From Streptomyces sp. CB02980 (GTDB taxonomy: Bacteria > Actinomycetota > Actinomycetes > Streptomycetales > Streptomycetaceae): DNA of 64,000 bases. Location of the stretch: contig NZ_JACSCH020000008.1 in assembly GCF_014451325.2 (NCBI RefSeq), positions 304,721-368,720 on the forward strand, written 5' to 3'. This document shows, one piece after another, positions 16,788 to 23,058 of the stretch. Positions within the stretch are counted from its first letter, which is position 1. Each line of letters begins with the position of its first letter. The notes below the pieces were generated by a model. The model saw only the letters and a list, made by a program, of their open reading frames with translations. It was not told the DNA's origin and ran no database searches. The translations under genes and the position numbers were made by a program.

Positions 16788-18014
16788 ATGAACGGCAAGG
16801 CGACGACGACCCGGACACGGCTGGACAGGGGGCGCAACGCGCTCGGCCCCGCGCTGGAGCTGGTGCACACCGGCAGGGCGCCCACCAGGGCCGTCCTGAC
16901 CGCCGAACTCGGCGTCACCCGTGCCACCGCCGGTGCGGTCGCCGCGGAACTGGAGGCCCTCGGCCTCATCCGCGTGGACTCCAACCCCGGCGCCGCCGCG
17001 GGTTCCCAGGGCCGCCCCAGCCACCGTCTCGCCGTCGACGAGAAGGGCCCCGTCGCCCTCGCCGCCCAGGTCCATGCCGACGGATTCCGCGCCGCACTCG
17101 TCGGCCTCGGCGGCACCATCGTGGCCACCGTCCCCGGCTGCGTCACCGTCTCCGCCGACCCGGCCCAGGTCCTCGGCGAGGTCGTCGAGGCCGGAGTCGC
17201 CCTGCTCAAGGAGAGCGGCCGCCGCTGCGTCGGCGCGGGGCTCGCCGCCCCCTCGGCCGTGGCGGAGCCCGAGGGCACCGCGCTGAACCCGTTGCACCTC
17301 GCCTGGCCCGCCGGGGCGCAGGTCCGGGAGATCTTCGCCGAGCGGGTGCGGGCCGCCGGGATCGACGGCCCCGCCTTCACCGGCAACGACGTGAACCTCG
17401 CCGCCCTGGCCGAGCACCGCCACGGCGCGGGCCGCGGCGCCCGCGACCTGCTCTGCGTGGCCACCGGCCACCGGGGCGTCGGCGGCGCCCTCGTCCTGGA
17501 CGGGCGCCTGCACACCGGGAGCGCGGGCCTCGCCCTGGAGGTCGGCCACCTCACGGTGAACCCGGAGGGTCGCCCCTGTCACTGCGGCAGCCGCGGCTGC
17601 CTGGACGTGGAGACGGACCCGCTGGCCTTCCTCACGGCGGCGGGCCGCGCACCCGGCCCCGAGCTGTCCCTGCTCCAGCAGGCCCGCGACCTGCTGCGCA
17701 CGAGCCCCGACGACCCGGGCGTACGGGTCGCGGTGGGGGAGCTGATCGACCGTCTGGGCCTCGGCCTCGCGGGCCTGGTGAACATCCTCAACCCGGACCG
17801 GATCATCCTGGGCGGCCTCCACCGCGAGCTTCTCGACGCGGACCCGGAGCGCCTCCGCGCGGTCGTCGCCGACCGCAGCCTCTGGGGCCGCAGCGGCGGA
17901 GTGCCGATCCTCCCCTGCACCCTGGACCACAACAGCCTCGTCGGTGCCGCCGAGCTGGCGTGGCAGCCGGTCCTGGACGACCCGCTGGCGGCGCTGAGCC
18001 GCGAACCGGTCTGA
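16788..18014 (+). CDS. ROK-family transcriptional regulator
   Basis: A 408-residue ROK protein with an N-terminal helix-turn-helix (residues about 15-65: TRAVLTAELGVTRATAGAVAAELEALGLI), unlike the kinase at 1600. The ROK domain carries the zinc motif GHLTVNPEGRPCHCGSRGC. The usual ATP-site DIGGT motif is not seen, and VHADGFRAALV takes its place, so it is probably a sugar-responsive repressor without kinase activity (NagC/Mlc/XylR-like). Targets are not evident from its neighbours. Its 3' end lies inside a 27-bp tandem repeat. Confidence 0.9.
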   Translation: MNGKATTTRTRLDRGRNALGPALELVHTGRAPTRAVLTAELGVTRATAGAVAAELEALGLIRVDSNPGAAAGSQGRPSHRLAVDEKGPVALAAQVHADGFRAALVGLGGTIVATVPGCVTVSADPAQVLGEVVEAGVALLKESGRRCVGAGLAAPSAVAEPEGTALNPLHLAWPAGAQVREIFAERVRAAGIDGPAFTGNDVNLAALAEHRHGAGRGARDLLCVATGHRGVGGALVLDGRLHTGSAGLALEVGHLTVNPEGRPCHCGSRGCLDVETDPLAFLTAAGRAPGPELSLLQQARDLLRTSPDDPGVRVAVGELIDRLGLGLAGLVNILNPDRIILGGLHRELLDADPERLRAVVADRSLWGRSGGVPILPCTLDHNSLVGAAELAWQPVLDDPLAALSREPV

Positions 18015-18106
18015 ACGCTCGCCCTGCGCGAGCCGGTCTGACAGCCGGCCCTGCGCGAGCCGGTCCGACCGCTCGCCCAGCGGGAGCCGCTCTGACAGCT
18101 TGCCCC
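17999..18106. repeat. 27-bp tandem repeat x4 overlapping the ROK regulator stop codon
   Basis: Four units of exactly 27 bp (17999-18025, 18026-18052, 18053-18079, 18080-18106). The first holds the last codons and TGA of the ROK regulator. Copies 2 and 4 keep a TGA at the same relative place. Unit core: GCGCGAGCCGGTCTGACAG. It fills the gap to the convergent SRPBCC gene. Confidence 0.88.
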
Positions 18107-18117
18107 GCCCAGGGGCG

Positions 18118-18591
18118 TCACGCCTGCGGGTCGGGCCGCCCCTCGGCCAGCGCGGCCAACCGCTCCAGGGCCATCCGGGTACCGGCCTCGTTGTCGGCGG
18201 CGGGCACGCCGTCGGGCACCCCCTCGTGAACGAGGACCACCTCCGTGCCGCCCCCCAGGGCGATCAGGGTCGTGGTGAGCGTCATGGGGCCCTGAAGCCC
18301 GGGGTCAGAGGTCTCGAACTCGATGATCTCGACGACGCGTTCGTCCGGAAGCAGCTCGACGAAGCGCCCGTGGTACGTGTCCGTGCGGGCCCCCGACTTG
18401 CCGGCGCCGTCCGCGGTGCCGTAAGTGAGGGAGACCCGGAAGGTTCCCCCCTCGCGCGCGTCGAACTCATGGACCTCGCAGGTCATTCCGTACGGCACGC
18501 GCCAGCGCGCGACCGCCTCCGGGGCGAGCAGGGCCCGGTAGACGGCCGCGGGCGGGGCGTCGACATGGCGGGACACGCGCGTGGTGTACAC
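18118..18591 (-). CDS. SRPBCC/AHSA1-family protein
   Basis: A 157-residue START/Bet v1-fold protein of the AHSA1 group: HVDAPPAAVYRALLAPEAVARW at the start, then FDAREGGTFRVSLTY and the C-terminal amphipathic helix DNEAGTRMALERLAAL. These proteins bind hydrophobic ligands or act as Hsp90-activator-like folds; no ligand can be named. The GTG at 18591 has GGAG at 5 nt. It lies 9 bp after the end of the DUF4232 lipoprotein gene on the same strand, so the two are probably co-transcribed. Confidence 0.88.
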   Translation of the reverse strand: MYTTRVSRHVDAPPAAVYRALLAPEAVARWRVPYGMTCEVHEFDAREGGTFRVSLTYGTADGAGKSGARTDTYHGRFVELLPDERVVEIIEFETSDPGLQGPMTLTTTLIALGGGTEVVLVHEGVPDGVPAADNEAGTRMALERLAALAEGRPDPQA

Positions 18592-18600
18592 GTCTCCAGG

Positions 18601-19266
18601 CTAGAGGCTGAGGGCGTCCTCCGCGTTCGTCATCCACGCGGTCACCGAGTTCTTGTCCGGCGACACGTACAGGCCCGGGGTCGAGACCTTGAGCGGCTTC
18701 TGCTCCAGGTCGGAATCGGTGCTCATCGTCATCGCGATCGAGTGGACGGTCGTACCCTTGCCGTCCTTGAGGCCGCCCATGAGTCCCGCGTACGCCGACT
18801 GTCCCGGCGCGAGCCGGATCGCGTCCTCGATGCCGGGGGCCGGACCCCGCTCGACGGCCTGCCCGTCGAGGTCGCCGAAGGTGACGACCGGGTGTCCCAG
18901 GGCCCGGCAGGGCTTGCTGCCCTTGTTGGTGATCTTCAGTAGGTAGCTGCCGGTCGTGGGCTCCGCCAGGGCCGCGGTGAAGGTCACGTCGAAGGTGCTG
19001 CACGGGAACACGTCGTAGTCGGGGTCGACCGAAGGCGACGCGGGCTTGGAGGGGGCCGGGGTCTTCGGGGGAGCGTCCGTCGGGGCATCGCTCGGCGCTT
19101 CCGTGGGGGCCTTCGTCGGCGCGTCCGTCGGCGTCACGGACTTCGACGGAGTCGCCGACGGTGCTGCGGGACCACCTGCCGCCCCGTCATCGCCGGGCCC
19201 GCAGGCGGTCAGCGAGACCGCGGCGAGGGCGACGAGAACGACGGCGGATCTGCGGACGGTGCTCAT
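18601..19266 (-). CDS. DUF4232 lipoprotein
   Basis: A 221-residue lipoprotein. The signal peptide ends in the lipobox LTAC with the lipidated Cys22. Residues 30-80 are a Pro/Thr/Ala spacer (PTDAPTKAPTEAPSDAP). The C-terminal DUF4232 domain (residues 85-220) has a Cys pair (FPCST, KPCRA) and the family pattern of LLKITNKGSKPCRALGHP. It should sit outside the membrane; function unknown. It is the first gene of a likely two-gene unit with the SRPBCC protein. Lnt encoded at 41141 could N-acylate it. Confidence 0.9.
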   Translation of the reverse strand: MSTVRRSAVVLVALAAVSLTACGPGDDGAAGGPAAPSATPSKSVTPTDAPTKAPTEAPSDAPTDAPPKTPAPSKPASPSVDPDYDVFPCSTFDVTFTAALAEPTTGSYLLKITNKGSKPCRALGHPVVTFGDLDGQAVERGPAPGIEDAIRLAPGQSAYAGLMGGLKDGKGTTVHSIAMTMSTDSDLEQKPLKVSTPGLYVSPDKNSVTAWMTNAEDALSL

Positions 19267-19512
19267 GATGGTGTCCCCCGATGAGAAGCGCGCACGGCGC
19301 GGTGACGAACGAACTGGTCAGATCCGATCTGATCCGAGCTGACCCGGTCCGAGCTCGGTCGGTCCGAATTCCCAGGATCCCGAAGAAACTTCACGGCTTG
19401 GTGACGACGGCTTGCCGAAATCACCACGGCGTCGTCGGGAGGTCCCCCGCCGCACCCTCATCGGCCGGAAACCCCTGGCCGGCGCCCGTTGGACGACGTA
19501 CCGTTCCACCTC
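19267..19512. other. Divergent intergenic region
   Basis: A 246-bp gap between the divergent DUF4232 and methyltransferase genes. It contains short overlapping GATCCGATCTGATCCGAGCT-type repeats at about 19321-19340 and a TACCGT box (19499-19504) 8 nt before the methyltransferase ATG. No gene is supported here. Confidence 0.5.
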
Positions 19513-20283
19513 ATGACCATTTCTGATCATGATCTTCCTCCGCGTCTCGGCAGCCTCACCTTCCACAGTCCGCTCTCGGAGGCCCGTGCGACCCGCATGG
19601 TCGAGCGGCTCGCCGCCATCGAGCCCGCCGACGTGCTCGACATCGGCTGCGGGTGGGGCGAGTTGCTGCTGCGCATCGCCGAGGCCGCGCCGGCGGCCAA
19701 GGGTGCGGGGATCGACATCAACGGCGAGGACCTGGCCCGCGGCCGGGCCCTGGCCGAGGTCCGTGGCCTCGCCGACCGCGTCGAGTTCGTCGAGGAGTCG
19801 GCGTTCGGTACCGGCCGGGGACCCGTCGACGTGGTCCTCTGTCACGGATCGAGCCAGGCCCTCTGCGACCCCGATCAGCCGCACGACCTCTCCGCCGCCC
19901 TGAGCGAACTCCGCCGTCTCGTCAGGCCCGGAGGGCATGTCGTGCTCGGGGAGTGCTTCTGGGACCGCACGCCCACGGACGAGGAACTGGCCGGGATGTG
20001 GCCGGGCGCGAACGAGGGGGACCACACGTCCCTGGGCACCCTCGTCGACCTCGCGATCGAGGCGGGATTCCGGCCCGCGTGGATCGAGACGGCGACCGCC
20101 GAGGAGTGGGAGGAGTTCGAGTCGGGCTACCGGTACGACACCGAGCTCTGGCTCGCCGCCCACCCCGACCACCCGCTCGCCGCCGAGACCCGGGAGCGCG
20201 TCGACCGGCAGCGCTCGACGTGGGTGAACGGCTACCGGCGCGTCCTCGGCATGGCCTACCTGACGCTCGTCGCCGTGGCCTGA
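19513..20283 (+). CDS. Class I SAM-dependent methyltransferase
   Basis: A 256-residue methyltransferase with motif I at VLDIGCGWGELLLRIAE (about residue 40), an acidic end of strand 2 (GIDINGED) and motif IV-like VDVVLCHGSSQAL, followed by RLVRPGGHVVLGE. It transfers a methyl group from SAM to an unknown small molecule. The ATG at 19513 is chosen over one 24 bp upstream because a TACCGT -10 box lies between the two. It stands alone: the flanking genes are a divergent lipoprotein and a convergent DUF4865 protein. Confidence 0.87.
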   Translation: MTISDHDLPPRLGSLTFHSPLSEARATRMVERLAAIEPADVLDIGCGWGELLLRIAEAAPAAKGAGIDINGEDLARGRALAEVRGLADRVEFVEESAFGTGRGPVDVVLCHGSSQALCDPDQPHDLSAALSELRRLVRPGGHVVLGECFWDRTPTDEELAGMWPGANEGDHTSLGTLVDLAIEAGFRPAWIETATAEEWEEFESGYRYDTELWLAAHPDHPLAAETRERVDRQRSTWVNGYRRVLGMAYLTLVAVA

Positions 20284-20326
20284 TCCATCAGGCGGGGGGC
20301 CACCGGGCCGGGGTCGACTCAGCAAG

Positions 20327-20413
20327 GGCCACCGGGCTCAGGCCGACCGAGCCGGGGCCACCGGGCTCAGGCCGACCGAGCCGGAGCCACCGGGCTCAGG
20401 CCGACGACGTCGG
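20327..20413. repeat. 29-bp tandem repeat x3 at convergent gene ends
   Basis: Three 29-bp units (20327-20355, 20356-20384, 20385-20413), plus partial copies on both sides, fill the gap between the methyltransferase and DUF4865 stops. Each unit holds GGCTC-N9-GAGCC or a variant, so it can form a small hairpin, and carries TGA on the minus strand, like the DUF4865 stop. It may act as a terminator array. Confidence 0.85.
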
Positions 20414-20430
20414 GGCCACCGGGCCCCGGC

Positions 20431-21006
20431 TCACCACTGCCGCCCCGCCCCCAACTGCCCCCGCCCCGGCGCGGACAGATGCAGGACACGGAAGCGCTCG
20501 CCCTCGCCGGCGGGCGCTTCCGCGTCGGCCCACAAGGTGAACGCGAGCAGCTCCCAGTGCCGCGGATCGACCGCCAGGGCGGAGGCCACCACCCCGTCCC
20601 GCCGCGCCTCTCGCGCGTGCCCGGCGACCGCGTCCGCCACGGCCTCGCCGGGCGGGACCCCTTCCCCGAGCGGGGTCCTGCGACGCGTCGCGGTGCGCGG
20701 CGCCGCACCGGACGCGGGCCCCTCCTCGTACGACAGGCCGGTCCAGTGCTGCACCACGGGACGGCCGAAGTCGTTCACGATGCCCTGGAAGCCCGGGCCC
20801 CAGAGGAAGGAGTTCATGCCCTCGGGGGTGGTCCACAGATAGAACGGCGCGTACTGGTTGACCGGCGACGCGTCCCCGCGCTCCCGCACCAGATACGCCT
20901 TCAGGCCGAGCCCGGGGAAGTCGTCGAGCAGACGGCCCCTCGTCGCCACCCGCTCGCGGATGATCCCCATGTCGTAGTCGGCGGGCAGGCTGATCTCGTA
21001 CTGCAT
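20431..21006 (-). CDS. DUF4865 family protein
   Basis: A 191-residue soluble protein beginning MQYEISLPADYDMGIIRERV, with LDDFPGLGLKAYLVRERG and a conserved FYLWTTPEGMNSFLWGPGF block, characteristic of the DUF4865 family. The fold is probably ferredoxin-like, as in ABM monooxygenases and EthD proteins. Function unknown. A GTG three codons upstream (21015) has GGAG at 7 nt and is an alternative start. Its upstream neighbour on the same strand is a TetR gene ending 36 bp away, so the pair is probably an operon. In other actinobacteria this family often sits near TetR regulators (recalled, not checked). Confidence 0.85.
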   Translation of the reverse strand: MQYEISLPADYDMGIIRERVATRGRLLDDFPGLGLKAYLVRERGDASPVNQYAPFYLWTTPEGMNSFLWGPGFQGIVNDFGRPVVQHWTGLSYEEGPASGAAPRTATRRRTPLGEGVPPGEAVADAVAGHAREARRDGVVASALAVDPRHWELLAFTLWADAEAPAGEGERFRVLHLSAPGRGQLGAGRQW

Positions 21007-21050
21007 GGCGTGCACTGGAAGGCTCCCATCGCCTCTCGGGGCAGATCTGT

Positions 21051-21620
21051 TCAGCCGACGGCGGTACGAGGGGCGAGCAGGCTCAACAGCCCCCGTACAG
21101 CGCTGTCGAAGGGCTCCCGCGCCCCTGTCGCGCGCGCCAGCACGTACCCGCCCTGCACGGTCGCCAGGACCGTCGCCGCGACGTCCTCCGCGTCGAGGAC
21201 GGCGCTCAACTCGCCACTGTCCAGGCCCTCCTGGGCGACCTCGGCGAGCCGGGCGCGCAGTCGCCCGAGCACCTCGTCGACCGGCGCGCGCAGCACGGGA
21301 TCGGCGATGACCTCGGGATCCATCGTCAGCCGGCCCACGGGGCAGCCCCGCAGGACGTCCCGCTCGCGCAGCAGATAGGCCTCGATACGGGAGTACGCCG
21401 TGCCGTCGCCGCTCAGGACGGCGTCGGCGGCGGCGCCCATCTCCTCGGCCGTCCGCCGGATCGCGGCGAGCGCCAGATCGGGCTTGCCCGCGAAGTGGTG
21501 GTACATGCTGCCCTGACCCGCCCCCGCCGCCTGCTGCACGGCCTTGGGGCTGGTCCCCACGTACCCCCGCTCCCACAGGAGCTCGCGGGTCGCCTCGATC
21601 AGTCGCTCGGAGGTGCTCAT
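21051..21620 (-). CDS. TetR/AcrR-family transcriptional regulator
   Basis: A 189-residue TetR regulator with the DNA-binding domain at residues 4-48 (RLIEATRELLWERGYVGTSPKAVQQAAGAGQGSMYHHF, seen in order) and a TetR_C ligand domain containing CPVGRLTMD, as in YxaF/LmrA-type repressors. The ATG at 21620 has a purine-rich stretch before it. An imperfect 20-bp palindrome 9 bp upstream lies between it and the divergent ABC exporter operon, which it probably represses along with itself and the DUF4865 gene. Confidence 0.9.
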   Translation of the reverse strand: MSTSERLIEATRELLWERGYVGTSPKAVQQAAGAGQGSMYHHFAGKPDLALAAIRRTAEEMGAAADAVLSGDGTAYSRIEAYLLRERDVLRGCPVGRLTMDPEVIADPVLRAPVDEVLGRLRARLAEVAQEGLDSGELSAVLDAEDVAATVLATVQGGYVLARATGAREPFDSAVRGLLSLLAPRTAVG

Positions 21621-21628
21621 GACCGCAC

Positions 21629-21648
21629 TGTACATACCAGTAGGTACA
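21629..21648. promoter_or_regulatory. TetR operator-like palindrome before the ABC exporter
   Basis: TGTACATACCAGTAGGTACA is an imperfect 20-bp palindrome with perfect TGTAC/GTACA ends and TAC/GTA inner matches. It lies between the TetR gene and the exporter operon. Confidence 0.7.
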
Positions 21649-21673
21649 GAAGAGAAGGAGAGCCGGAGCCGCC

Positions 21674-21829
21674 ATGTACTCCCGCCGTCGTACACGCGAT
21701 GCCGCTGCCCGTACGACGCGCCCGACCCCCATCCGGAGGGAGCCTCGAACCACGGAACAAGACCACCACAGCGCACCGGTCACGGCGCACCCGTCACAGG
21801 GCGCCGATCGCGGCGCACCGAGGAGCTGA
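21674..21829 (+). CDS. Possible small leader ORF (51 aa) of the exporter operon
   Basis: A 51-codon frame with ATG at 21674, GGAG 5 nt before it and TGA six bases before the SHOCT gene start. The product would be very basic (MYSRRRTRDAAARTTRP) and low in complexity, with no recognised family. It fills the space between operator and first gene. It could be a leader peptide or chance; the composition argues for caution. Confidence 0.3.
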   Translation: MYSRRRTRDAAARTTRPTPIRREPRTTEQDHHSAPVTAHPSQGADRGAPRS

Positions 21830-21835
21830 ACCCTC

Positions 21836-22135
21836 ATGAACACACTCGCCCACGCGGGCCCCGGCCCGTGGGTCCTTCTCTTCCCCCTCGTCTGGGCGGC
21901 GGTGATCGTCGGCGTCGTCACGATCGCGCGCCGCGCCGGATGGCGCCGGGGTCGCGGCCCGTGGCGCGACGTCGGCCCCGGCCGCGCCGAGGGGCCGGAC
22001 GACAGCTCGCCCATCGCCCTCCTCGGCCACCGCTTCGCCGCCGGGGAGATCGACGAGGACGAGTACTGGCGTCGGCTGACCGTCCTCGAAGAGCAGTTCG
22101 GCCGCCGTACCGACTCCAAGGGGCACCGGGCATGA
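21836..22135 (+). CDS. SHOCT-domain small membrane protein
   Basis: A 99-residue protein with one N-terminal membrane helix (WVLLFPLVWAAVIVGVVTI), a basic linker and a C-terminal SHOCT motif (IALLGHRFAAGEIDEDEYWRRL). SHOCT segments occur at the ends of many small membrane proteins and may mediate oligomerisation. GAGGAG lies about 10 nt before the ATG. The stop overlaps the ABC ATPase start (ATGA), so it belongs to the exporter operon and may be an accessory subunit. Confidence 0.88.
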   Translation: MNTLAHAGPGPWVLLFPLVWAAVIVGVVTIARRAGWRRGRGPWRDVGPGRAEGPDDSSPIALLGHRFAAGEIDEDEYWRRLTVLEEQFGRRTDSKGHRA

Positions 22136-23058
22136 CCACCACCGAGAAGCGCCTCAGGACCGTGCCCCCCGCCACCCCCGCCGCCGTCCGTGTCGTCGAC
22201 GCCGTCAAGGTCTACGGGCGCGGCGACACGGAGGTCAGGGCCCTGGACGGGGTGAGCGTCGACTTCCCCGTCGGTCGCTTCACCGCCGTCATGGGCCCTT
22301 CGGGCTCCGGCAAGTCCACCCTCATGCACTGCGCCGCCGGGCTCGACACCCTCACCTCCGGCGCCGCCCTCCTCGGCGACACCGACCTCGCCACGCTCGA
22401 CGACCGCCGTCTGACGCTGCTGCGCCGCGACCGGATCGGCTTCGTCTTCCAGGCCTTCAACCTGCTCCCGACCCTCACCGTCGCCGAGAACATCACCCTT
22501 CCGCTGGACCTCGCCGGCCACACCGTCGACCGGGAGCGCTTCGACCGGATCGTCGACACGGTCGGGCTCCGCGACCGCCTCCACCACCGGCCGAGCGAGC
22601 TCTCCGGCGGACAGCAGCAGCGTGTGGCCGTCGCCCGCGCGTTCGCCGGGGACCCGGACGTCGTCTTCGCCGACGAACCGACCGGCAACCTCGACTCGCG
22701 CTCCGGCGAGGAGGTCCTGCGCCTGCTCGGCCGTACGGTGCGCGAGACCGGCCGTACGGTCGTCATGGTCACCCACGACCCGGTCGCCGCCGCCCACGCC
22801 GACGAGGTGATCTTCCTCGCGGACGGCCGGCTCGTCGACCGGATGACGGCCCCCACGGCCGACCGCGTGCTCGACCGCATGAAGGCGTTCGAGACGACGA
22901 CCGGGACCGGAGCCCGTACGAGCGACGGTCACCCGACCGGCTCGAACCCGACCGACACCCACCCGACCGGCCCGGAATCGGCCGGCTCGAACCCGACCGG
23001 CCCGGACCCGACCGACGGTCACCCGACCGCCCTCACCTCCGGGGGTGTGTCCCCATGA
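22132..23058 (+). CDS. ABC transporter ATP-binding protein (MacB/LolD type)
   Basis: A 308-residue ABC ATPase. Walker A GPSGSGKST is at 55-63, then the Q-loop QAFNLLPTLTVAENI, the signature LSGGQQQRVAVARA, Walker B VVFADEPTGNLDS and the H-loop MVTHDP. TGNLDS and the spacing mark the MacB/LolD/FtsE group that works with FtsX-like permeases. The last 45 residues are a variable low-complexity tail (NPTG, HPTG repeats). It overlaps the SHOCT gene by 4 bp and the permease by 4 bp, so all three are one translationally coupled unit. Confidence 0.95.
   Translation: MTTTEKRLRTVPPATPAAVRVVDAVKVYGRGDTEVRALDGVSVDFPVGRFTAVMGPSGSGKSTLMHCAAGLDTLTSGAALLGDTDLATLDDRRLTLLRRDRIGFVFQAFNLLPTLTVAENITLPLDLAGHTVDRERFDRIVDTVGLRDRLHHRPSELSGGQQQRVAVARAFAGDPDVVFADEPTGNLDSRSGEEVLRLLGRTVRETGRTVVMVTHDPVAAAHADEVIFLADGRLVDRMTAPTADRVLDRMKAFETTTGTGARTSDGHPTGSNPTDTHPTGPESAGSNPTGPDPTDGHPTALTSGGVSP
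22924..23031 (+). repeat. Degenerate coding repeat in the ABC ATPase C-terminal tail
   Basis: Recurring CACCCGACCGGC and AACCCGACCGGC blocks encode HPTG/NPTG-type repeats in the last 45 residues, outside the ATPase fold. They resemble the intergenic 3'-end repeats elsewhere in the window, here kept in frame. Confidence 0.75.

Noticed and set aside
20327..20413. CRISPR-like repeat
   Set aside because: Units are head-to-tail with no spacers and sit at convergent gene ends; no cas genes are present.
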